A stretch of DNA of 8,817 nt from an uncultured Collinsella sp. (lineage in GTDB: Bacteria; Actinomycetota; Coriobacteriia; Coriobacteriales; Coriobacteriaceae). Where the stretch lies: contig CABSNH010000062.1 in the NCBI GenBank assembly GCA_902478985.1, positions 1 to 8,817 on the forward strand, in the 5' to 3' direction. The notes beneath the pieces are model-generated. The model was not told the origin of the DNA, ran no database searches, and saw nothing but the letters and a program-made list of their open reading frames with translations. Position 1 is the first letter of the stretch. Every line of letters begins with the position of its first letter. Positions 1-8,357 of this stretch are shown here, piece after piece. The position numbers and the translations under genes are program-made.

Positions 1-989
1 TCGACACCCGCGCTCTTGTGCGCCACCTGCGCGACAACGGTTCCAAGATGGGCATAATCTCGACGGAGATCTTCGACGTCGACGAGCTTGCCGAGCGCCT
101 GTCCGCCGCGCCTACGCTGGTCGGCGAGAACCTGGTCAAGACCGTGAGCTGCCCTGAGCCCCATGCTTTTGCCGTGAGCGACCTGCCCGCTACGCATGAC
201 TTTGCGCTTGCCCCTACCGCTCCTGCCCGCCACAAAGTGGTCGCCTACGACTGCGGTGTCAAGCGCGGCATCCTGGAGGGCCTGGTTCGTGCTGGCTGCA
301 ACCTCACCGTCGTGCCGTGGGATACGCCCGCGCGTCAGGTGCTCGACATGAATCCCGACGGCGTCTTTTTGTCCAACGGCCCCGGCGACCCCGATGCCGT
401 GGTGGAGACCTACGAGCAGGTGCAGCAGCTGATCGGCAAGGTGCCGATCTTTGGCATTTGCCTCGGTCACCAGATGATCAGCTTGGCATGCGGCGCCCAG
501 ATGGAAAAGCTCAAATTCGGTCACCGTGGCGGCAACCAGCCGGTTATGAATCTGGTCAGCCGCCGCGTGGAGATTACCGCGCAAAACCATGGCTTCGGCC
601 TGCTGTTCCCCAGCCTGGGCAAGCTTGTTCCCGAGCTTTCGGGCGGCGAGACCGAGCACGCGGCCGATGGCGATCTGCGCGCCTGGGTGCGCCGCGGTGT
701 CGCGCCGGTCGTGATGAACGAGCGCTTCGGCCGCATTCGCCTGACGCACGTAAATCTCAATGATGGCACCGCCGAGGGCATCCAGCTGCTCGACGCGCCG
801 TGCTTCTCGGTCCAGTACCATCCCGAGGCCTCGCCTGGCCCTACCGATGCCCACTATCTCTTTACCGCCTTTACGCGACTCATGGACGGCGAGGAAGACT
901 ATCTGGACATCGATACTGCCAAGGACCGCCTTGCCGGCTGGAACTTTGCCGACAATGGTTCCGCCGCTACCGAGACCGAGGAGAACTAA
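1..989 (+). CDS. carA: Carbamoyl-phosphate synthase small subunit, glutamine amidotransferase (5' end missing)
   Basis: The small subunit hydrolyses glutamine and passes ammonia through a tunnel to CarB, supplying carbamoyl phosphate for pyrimidine and arginine synthesis in the cytoplasm. The reading frame is open from base 3, and 328 codons are visible. The first residues, DTRALVRHLR, match the family's conserved GIDTR-type segment. Compared with E. coli CarA (382 aa), roughly 110 N-terminal residues therefore lie outside the window, and the GTG at 18 is internal rather than a start. The class I amidotransferase domain follows: LSNGPGDP, then GICLGHQ with the nucleophile Cys at 459-461, GHRGGNQPV, QNHGFG, and QYHPEASPGPTDAH with the catalytic His (819-821) and Glu (825-827). 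All triad residues are present. Between NHGF and THVNLNDGT there are about 49 residues where E. coli has about 13, an insertion at roughly 597-743. The stop is one base before carB, so the two are surely co-transcribed. Confidence 0.97.
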   Translation, partial: DTRALVRHLRDNGSKMGIISTEIFDVDELAERLSAAPTLVGENLVKTVSCPEPHAFAVSDLPATHDFALAPTAPARHKVVAYDCGVKRGILEGLVRAGCNLTVVPWDTPARQVLDMNPDGVFLSNGPGDPDAVVETYEQVQQLIGKVPIFGICLGHQMISLACGAQMEKLKFGHRGGNQPVMNLVSRRVEITAQNHGFGLLFPSLGKLVPELSGGETEHAADGDLRAWVRRGVAPVVMNERFGRIRLTHVNLNDGTAEGIQLLDAPCFSVQYHPEASPGPTDAHYLFTAFTRLMDGEEDYLDIDTAKDRLAGWNFADNGSAATETEEN

Positions 990-990
990 C

Positions 991-4305
<3,315 letters not shown>

Positions 4306-4316
4306 TTGACCTGGCC

Positions 4317-4405
4317 GGCCGGGGCGGAGGGGGCCGAGTTTCCCTCTTCGCTCCGGCTGCAAGCAGAGTCGCTCAGTGGGAAAATCGACCACCTCCGCCC
4401 CGGCC
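4317..4405. repeat. 89-base long inverted repeat just after carB
   Basis: The outer arms GGCCGGGGCGGAGG (4317-4330) and CCTCCGCCCCGGCC (4392-4405) are perfectly complementary over 14 bp. The inner sequence keeps pairing with scattered single mismatches: bases 4332-4333 with 4389-4390, 4335-4337 with 4385-4387, then TTTCCC (4339-4344) with GGGAAA (4378-4383). The result is a rod-like stem of about 25 paired positions, with a loosely structured tip around 4345-4377. It begins 11 bases after the carB stop. There is no T-run after 4405, so it does not look like a standard intrinsic terminator. It could protect the 3' end of the mRNA, be a processed small RNA, or be a small non-autonomous palindromic element. 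I could not find flanking target duplications. Confidence 0.7.
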
Positions 4406-4459
4406 TGCGGTGACTCGGGTGCACCGTGTGCTGCAGAAGGGGCTTTGCGCGATAACTAG

Positions 4460-4529
4460 GGCTGAATAAAAAGTGAGTGTGGGATCCGCCGTTCGTTCGA
4501 ACGGCGAATCCCACGTTAATATTTCAGCC
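4460..4529. terminator. Nested palindrome, probable terminator of the car operon
   Basis: The central hairpin pairs 4479-4494 with 4499-4514. It has GTGGGAT against ATCCCAC, then a single C/A mismatch (4486/4507), then CGCCGTTC against GAACGGCG, with a tight loop GTTC. Outside it, GGCTGAA (4460-4466) pairs with TTCAGCC (4523-4529), so the whole element is a two-layer palindrome. The base right of the hairpin is T/A rich (GTTAATATTT) and the left side is A rich (AATAAAAAG, giving T's on the other strand). That fits an intrinsic, possibly bidirectional, terminator. The U-tract is interrupted, so efficient termination is inferred, not shown. Confidence 0.6.
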
Positions 4530-4563
4530 AACGTACGTCATAGCAATTCCCGGTAGGTCGCAG

Positions 4564-4635
4564 GGTGGCGGCTGAGCCTTTCCCTCGGGAAACTTCGCGA
4601 AGCCCAGTTCCCGAGGGAAAGGCTCAGCCGCCACC
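4564..4635. repeat. Perfect 28-bp inverted repeat upstream of purE
   Basis: Bases 4564-4591 and 4608-4635 are exact reverse complements over 28 bp. The left arm starts GGTGGCGGCTGAGCC and the right arm ends GGCTCAGCCGCCACC. The 16-base loop (4592-4607) contains a perfect palindrome, CTTCGCGAAG (4593-4602). Each arm can also fold on itself: TTTCCC-TC-GGGAAA (4579-4592) on the left and TTCCC-GA-GGGAA (4608-4619) on the right. One long hairpin and a chain of three small ones are therefore mutually exclusive. No T-run follows on either strand (next bases ACAAAGACC on +), so a classical terminator is unlikely. It lies about 27 bases upstream of the candidate purE -10 box. Confidence 0.85.
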
Positions 4636-4661
4636 ACAAAGACCGCAGGGACGGGAGCAGC

Positions 4662-4679
4662 TATACTACTCTCAGTAGT
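4662..4679 (+). promoter_or_regulatory. Candidate purE -10 box with overlapping inverted repeat
   Basis: TATACT at 4662-4667 is a good -10 match about 64 bases upstream of the purE start. A perfect inverted repeat ACTACT-CTC-AGTAGT (4665-4679) overlaps its downstream end, where a start site and operator would lie. I see no good -35 hexamer at the normal distance (4638-4645 reads AAAGACCG), so the promoter either needs an activator or is not real. The repeat could bind a repressor or simply form a short hairpin at the mRNA 5' end. Confidence 0.4.
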
Positions 4680-4715
4680 TAAGGGTCGCGGATCCGCCGC
4701 GTCGCCGCTCTCAAC

Positions 4716-4722
4716 AGGAGGT
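4716..4722 (+). promoter_or_regulatory. Strong ribosome binding site of purE
   Basis: AGGAGGT lies eight bases before ATG 4731 and fixes that start. The in-frame TTG at 4725 would be only two bases away from this site and is rejected. Confidence 0.9.
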
Positions 4723-4730
4723 CTTTGTTT

Positions 4731-5195
4731 ATGGCAGATCAAAAGCCGGTTGTCGGGATCATCATGGGTTCCAAGTCCGATCTGGGCGTTATGGAAGGCT
4801 GCACCGCCGAGCTCGAGGCGCTTGGTGTGCCCTATGAGCTCGTCATTGCGAGCGCACACCGCACGCCGGCGAAGGTTCACGAGTGGGCCTCGACTGCTGC
4901 CGATCGCGGTATCAAAGTAATTATCGCTGCCGCCGGCAAGGCCGCTCACCTGGGTGGTGTCGTGGCTGCCTTTACGCCGCTGCCGGTTATCGGCGTGCCT
5001 ATGAAGACGAGTGACCTGGGCGGTATGGACTCGCTGCTGTCGATGGTGCAGATGCCTTCGGGCGTGCCCGTGGCCTGCGTTGCCATCAACGGCGCCAAGA
5101 ACGCCGCCATCTATGCCACGCAGATTCTGGGTGCTTGCGACCCCGAGTACCGCAAGGTTATCGAGAAAATGAAGCAGGAGATGGCCGACGCCTAA
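4731..5195 (+). CDS. purE: N5-carboxyaminoimidazole ribonucleotide mutase, PurE class I
   Basis: PurE interconverts N5-CAIR and CAIR in de novo purine synthesis. The 154-residue protein is of usual length for a stand-alone bacterial PurE. The N-terminus has the phosphate-binding loop GIIMGSKSDL (residues 9-18). SAHRTP (41-46) carries the conserved His43 of the active site. The AAAGKAAHLGGVVAA segment matches the family's GGAAHLPG-type loop with some substitutions (Lys before AAH, Gly in place of Pro). LPVIGVPMK and NGAKNAAIYATQIL complete the fold, and a charged helix ends the chain. The partner purK is not in this window. The sortase gene begins 36 bases downstream with only a weak AGCGG/CCGCT stem between, so read-through is likely. 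Regulation may act at the inverted-repeat region upstream. Confidence 0.96.
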   Translation: MADQKPVVGIIMGSKSDLGVMEGCTAELEALGVPYELVIASAHRTPAKVHEWASTAADRGIKVIIAAAGKAAHLGGVVAAFTPLPVIGVPMKTSDLGGMDSLLSMVQMPSGVPVACVAINGAKNAAIYATQILGACDPEYRKVIEKMKQEMADA

Positions 5196-5231
5196 GCGGC
5201 TTGCCATTCCGCTGTAATCATAGGGAGAGTC

Positions 5232-6236
5232 ATGTCCGACTATCAGGGAAAACGTTTCTCGGCTTCTCAGATCCCCGATCCATCCAAGTCGGGATCGGCC
5301 CGCTCCATGCAGCAGGGTCGGGCATCCTCTCCTCAACAGGCTCGTGCGCCGCGCCCCGTAACGCCGACGTCCCATCGCCGTCAGGATACGCCGGCTGCGT
5401 ATCGCCCCTCGTCATATGGCACGGCAAAGAAGCAGACCCGGACGACGAGGCAGCCGAGCGGCGCTCCGTCCAGCTACACCGAGCCGCCGCGCAAGAAACG
5501 CCGCTCCATCATCCCCATTCTGCTCATCATCGTGGGCATCGGTCTGATTGTCGCCGCCGCCGCCATCTTTATCAATGCTCAGATTGGCTATAAGCAGGCG
5601 AGCGATTCATACCAGAAAATCGAGAAGCAATATGTAAGCGATAAGGACGCCAGCGGCGTGCCGATTATCGACTTCGATGCGCTTGCTCAGACAAACCCCG
5701 AGATTGTGGGTTGGATTTACGTGCCGGGAACCAACATCAACTATCCCGTGGTGCAGACCAACAACAACTCCAAATACCTCAACACGCTGTTCGACGGTAC
5801 GGCCAATGCGTCCGGGGCCATTTTCCTGGATAGCGATGACACCGCGCCGGGAATGGTTGACCAGCAGACCACGATCTACGGCCACCACATGAATGACGGG
5901 TCGATGTTCAACGTGATTTCGGACACCACCGACCAAGCGACATTCGATAGCATCGAGTACGTGTATTACATCACGCGCGATGCAACGTATAAGCTGCGAC
6001 CGCTGGCGACCAAGGTCGTCGAGGATACGTATGCCAAGGCGCGCACGCCTAATTTTGAGGGTGACGACGGGCTCAAGAACTACCTGTCCGAGATGCTCGA
6101 CGGTGCTTCGGCAGTGGCGAGTGATGCAGGCGATCGCGCTGCCTCGGCAACCAAGGTCGTGACGCTCGTGACCTGTCGCTCGCTGTCATTTAGCAATACG
6201 CGCGCCGTCATGGTGCTCACGCCGGTCGAGGAATAG
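5232..6236 (+). CDS. Class B type sortase, membrane-anchored transpeptidase
   Basis: Sortases cut a C-terminal sorting signal on exported proteins and join them to cell-wall peptidoglycan or to pilin subunits. The protein has 334 residues. Residues 1-92 form a Ser/Pro/Arg/Gln-rich, basic, probably disordered cytoplasmic tail ending in RKKRR. A single membrane helix follows at about 93-115, giving N-in topology. The catalytic domain starts near residue 146 with IDFDALAQTNPEIVGWIYVP, a class B hallmark, then INYPVVQ and GAIFLDSDD. The catalytic His is in YGHHM (His218), the Cys in TLVTC (Cys315) and the Arg in NTR (Arg324), so the active site is complete. The start is set by AGGGAG at 5222-5227. 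The tail is longer than in typical sortases. No LPXTG-like or NPQTN-like substrate gene is visible here, so the substrate is unknown. Confidence 0.9.
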   Translation: MSDYQGKRFSASQIPDPSKSGSARSMQQGRASSPQQARAPRPVTPTSHRRQDTPAAYRPSSYGTAKKQTRTTRQPSGAPSSYTEPPRKKRRSIIPILLIIVGIGLIVAAAAIFINAQIGYKQASDSYQKIEKQYVSDKDASGVPIIDFDALAQTNPEIVGWIYVPGTNINYPVVQTNNNSKYLNTLFDGTANASGAIFLDSDDTAPGMVDQQTTIYGHHMNDGSMFNVISDTTDQATFDSIEYVYYITRDATYKLRPLATKVVEDTYAKARTPNFEGDDGLKNYLSEMLDGASAVASDAGDRAASATKVVTLVTCRSLSFSNTRAVMVLTPVEE

Positions 6237-6304
6237 ATTGTTAAGAGTAGCTAAAAGAGCCCCGTCCCAAATGAGCTGCTCGATGACGGTAAAAGGAGGA
6301 AATG

Positions 6305-6721
6305 ATGCTCGAGAATGGCAAAACGATGCCTTCGATTGATGCTTGGCTGCGCGAGGCCAAAGCCGATTCGTCGGCGCCTGCGTGCGGTATGTATCTGACG
6401 CATAACGGTGTGGTGCGTGCGACGCCCAAGGCCGAGGTGCGCGGAGTTGAGACCGGTGGCGTGGCGCCGGGCCACAAGGTGGGCGGCATGGTCTTTGACT
6501 ACGACGCCGAAAAGGTGCGGTCTGCTATCGAAGCCACGCGCGCGATGCCCGGCATCGGCTATGTGCGCGTGTGGCTGGCGAGCGGCGAGCTTTCCGTGGG
6601 CGACGATATCATGCTCGTGCTCATTGGCGGAGACACTCGTCCGCACGTGGTCGATGCCCTGCAGTCGCTTGTCGGCACCATCAAGAATGAATGCGTGAAC
6701 GAGGTAGAGCGCGAGGCATAG
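6305..6721 (+). CDS. MoaE-like protein, divergent molybdopterin synthase large-subunit family
   Basis: Classical MoaE, with MoaD, puts two sulfurs into precursor Z to make molybdopterin. This 138-residue protein resembles MoaE by pattern: a THNGVVRATPK strand (32-42), a GGMVFDYD segment (60-67), a helix, then GYVRVWLASGELSVGDDIML (85-104), which lines up with the VTVIHRIGELWPGDEI-type core, and a final helix. By my hand alignment with E. coli MoaE, Lys127 matches catalytic Lys119 and Arg112 matches Arg104. The second catalytic Lys126 position is Val134 and the His103 position is Thr111. It may be catalytically altered or have another role. AGGAGG at 6294-6299 favours ATG 6305 (five-base gap) over the adjacent ATG 6302. 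A small CCGTC/GACGG stem (6262-6289) precedes the site. No moaD or other cofactor genes are nearby. Confidence 0.6.
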   Translation: MLENGKTMPSIDAWLREAKADSSAPACGMYLTHNGVVRATPKAEVRGVETGGVAPGHKVGGMVFDYDAEKVRSAIEATRAMPGIGYVRVWLASGELSVGDDIMLVLIGGDTRPHVVDALQSLVGTIKNECVNEVEREA

Positions 6722-6756
6722 GGCTTTGCGATCGATTCGAGCCCATCTGTAGCAAG

Positions 6757-6792
6757 AGCCCGCTGGCAGTTAGATTGAACTGCCAGCGGGCT
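6757..6792. terminator. Hairpin between convergent genes, likely bidirectional terminator
   Basis: AGCCCGCTGGCAGTT (6757-6771) and AACTGCCAGCGGGCT (6778-6792) form a perfect 15-bp stem with a six-base loop AGATTG. The sequence after it on the + strand is TAATTGT, a weak T-tract. It lies 36 bases after the MoaE-like stop and 39 bases beyond the stop of the opposing membrane-protein gene, the expected place for a shared terminator. Confidence 0.8.
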
Positions 6793-6830
6793 TAATTGTC
6801 CGTTGGAACCGACTTGCAGCAGCGCCAGCG

Positions 6831-8060
6831 CTATACGCGTGTGGCGTCCTTGGGGCTCATGGTCATGCTCTGGAAGCGATTTTCCATGTATTCATTATCG
6901 AAATACTTGCCGTAGAACTGCGCGACGGGAATATCCGGCTCCGTGCCGTTGACGCGCTGGTACCAGTAGTCGAGCGACTGCAGCGTCATGACGCCGTCGA
7001 CCAGCATAATGACGGTAAAGATGACGGTAGCCGAGTAGCGGCTCTTCCACGGAATCATGTTGATGAGCTTGAGCAGCCTCGGCAGCAGCAACTTGATCCA
7101 GATAAGGCCACCCAGGCCCCACAGGCAGGCAAAGCCCGTGCAGGTGCGTCCGCCCGTAAGGACGGCGAGTGGGTCGGGCATGCCGAACAGCTTCATGTGC
7201 GAGTAGCTCCACGAGACCACGCCAAATGAGGTCTGCATAAACCAGCCCACGAACACCTCAAAGCTCGCGCCGAGCACAGCGCTTACCAGGAAAATGATGA
7301 TGGGGTTCTTTTTATAGAAGCGGTTGAGCACCATGGTCATGAGTACGGCGCCAAAGCCATAGATGGGGCTGAAGGGACCGAACAGCATGCCGGCGCGGTC
7401 CTGGTAGACGCCTGGGTCGTCGACCGTCATGTGCCAGATGTCCTCGGCAATCAGGCCGAGCACGCAGCAGACGAGGAATACCCAGAACAGGTTGAAGTAG
7501 TTGAGCTTGATGTAGCCTTCGCCGGTCTCATCGCGGCCGAGCATGCCCTCGGCGGCGGCGTCGCGATCGAGCATTTCCTGCAGGCGGCGCTGCAGCTCGC
7601 GCTCCTGACGAAGCGTGGGGTCAACGGTGGCCGAAAGCGCAACGAGGATGCCGAGCTGGATGGCGGGGCGCAGCAAGAACGGCCCGATACCCTGGAGCAT
7701 CACGTCGACCAAAAGCTCGACGACGGTAAATGCGATAAGGATATAGGACAGGCGCGCGGCGTTGCGGCGCTGGTTCTTGATAAGGTCCAGGCCGAAGATG
7801 ATTAAGATGACCGCGCTCGCCGCCGAGAGCATGATGCCGGCGACGATGAGTCCAACCGCGACGAGCGTGTTGTCGCCGAGCTTGGCGGCGGCGTTGCCGT
7901 TGATGAGTGCGGTGATGACCTGCCACATAAAGGCGGCGACCGACGGGAGCGTACCCACGCCGGACAGGATGCACAGGACGGCGTACACCTTAATGATGAG
8001 GGGGATCTTCTTGACCTCCGTGGCGCTGGGGACGCTGGGGTCGAGTTCGTTTCGATCCAT
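6831..8060 (-). CDS. Multi-pass membrane protein with C-terminal CmpB-type (putative type IV ABC transporter) domain
   Basis: The 409-residue protein is integral to the membrane. The N-terminal part has about four hydrophobic helices (near 20-42, 63-92, 103-122, 126-145). A charged linker follows (about 147-185, rich in Arg, Glu and Asp). The second part has helices near 189-207, 225-245, 252-273, 305-330 and 343-362. It carries the family signature: GMLFGPFSPIYGFG (224-237), then FEVFVGWFMQTSFG and WSYS with a downstream TCTGFACLWG. These match the family called putative ABC-transporter type IV / CmpB. Despite that name no ATPase partner lies nearby, and the transported molecule, if any, is unknown. 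The start ATG is at 8058-8060, with AGAAAGG (complement of 8067-8073) six bases upstream. It converges on the MoaE-like gene and diverges from purF. Confidence 0.8.
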   Translation of the reverse strand: MDRNELDPSVPSATEVKKIPLIIKVYAVLCILSGVGTLPSVAAFMWQVITALINGNAAAKLGDNTLVAVGLIVAGIMLSAASAVILIIFGLDLIKNQRRNAARLSYILIAFTVVELLVDVMLQGIGPFLLRPAIQLGILVALSATVDPTLRQERELQRRLQEMLDRDAAAEGMLGRDETGEGYIKLNYFNLFWVFLVCCVLGLIAEDIWHMTVDDPGVYQDRAGMLFGPFSPIYGFGAVLMTMVLNRFYKKNPIIIFLVSAVLGASFEVFVGWFMQTSFGVVSWSYSHMKLFGMPDPLAVLTGGRTCTGFACLWGLGGLIWIKLLLPRLLKLINMIPWKSRYSATVIFTVIMLVDGVMTLQSLDYWYQRVNGTEPDIPVAQFYGKYFDNEYMENRFQSMTMSPKDATRV

Positions 8061-8121
8061 ACAGAACCTTTCTCGTTTTGTCCTAGGCTACAAGGATACG
8101 CCGCCGACCTGCTAAAAGACA

Positions 8122-8146
8122 GGACGAACGTCCCAATTGCAGCAAT
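8122..8146. promoter_or_regulatory. Two short inverted repeats in the divergent intergenic region
   Basis: GGACG-AA-CGTCC (8122-8133) and ATTGC-A-GCAAT (8136-8146) are perfect small palindromes two bases apart. They lie 62-86 bases upstream of the membrane-protein start, in a position suited to an operator or 5'-UTR hairpin. Short palindromes arise by chance, so this is weak. No convincing - strand promoter was identified beside them. Confidence 0.25.
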
Positions 8147-8300
8147 GTAAGCCCTAACGGTCGCCGGGACGCGTCGCGACGGAAGCATACGGGATCGTTG
8201 AGCGCGCGGGCGGGTTCCCCAATAAAATGTTTGGCCGCAAAACGGATTATTAGCTCGGTGGGCTTTTAAAAAGCGCTGCTCATGCGCGGGAGTGCTTGTC

Positions 8301-8326
8301 TTACCGTGCGTATAATAGGGCGGGTA
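8301..8326 (+). promoter_or_regulatory. Candidate purF promoter
   Basis: A perfect -10 hexamer TATAAT lies at 8311-8316, 42 bases before the purF ATG. A TG two bases before it (8307-8308) approaches, but does not exactly match, an extended -10. The region around 8287-8294 has no recognisable -35 hexamer. TTACC (8301-8305) and GGTAA (8322-8326) bracket the -10 as a 5-bp inverted repeat, a possible operator. An A/T-rich palindrome GCTTTTAAAAAGC at 8262-8274 lies upstream, where an UP element might sit. Confidence 0.5.
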
Positions 8327-8357
8327 ACGCCAAATAACGAGGCTCTGAGGGGATGCC

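Larger units (their letters stand above)
4306..4730. other. Gene-free region between carB and purE, rich in inverted repeats
   Basis: No credible coding frame lies in these 425 bases. The stretch contains three separate large inverted repeats (4317-4405, 4460-4529, 4564-4635), a candidate promoter near 4662, a 10-bp palindrome GCGGATCCGC at 4688-4697 and the purE ribosome binding site. A small GCAC-CGT-GTGC hairpin sits at 4421-4431. The first two structures most simply belong to the 3' end of the carAB transcript, and the third could belong either to that transcript or to the purE control region. I see no tRNA, no purine-riboswitch core and no insertion-sequence ends with a clear target duplication. 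Confidence 0.7.

Noticed and set aside
18..20. GTG at 18 as a start for carA
   Set aside because: The frame is open to base 3 and the upstream codons encode DTRAL, a conserved internal CarA segment, so the gene is truncated by the window edge.
760..990. carB starting upstream at 760
   Set aside because: This 77-codon extension overlaps the conserved end of carA and is not CarB-like, while ATG 991 has a good ribosome site and a family-matching N-terminus.
4317..4529. Insertion sequence or transposon remnant
   Set aside because: There are inverted repeats but no transposase fragment and no target-site duplication that I can see, so only a palindromic element is reported.
4640..4730. Purine riboswitch before purE
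   Set aside because: The conserved purine-riboswitch core strings and three-stem layout are absent.
5195..5213. Terminator between purE and the sortase gene
   Set aside because: The AGCGG/CCGCT stem is only five base pairs with a nine-base loop and has no T-tract.
4524..5375. Open frame of 283 codons on the - strand across purE and the third hairpin
   Set aside because: It lies opposite the conserved purE, continues through palindromic non-coding sequence and shows no family features.
7431..7805. Open frame of 124 codons on the + strand inside the membrane-protein gene
   Set aside because: It is opposite the membrane-protein gene, which shows membrane helices and a family signature; the + frame is charged low-complexity sequence without a ribosome site.
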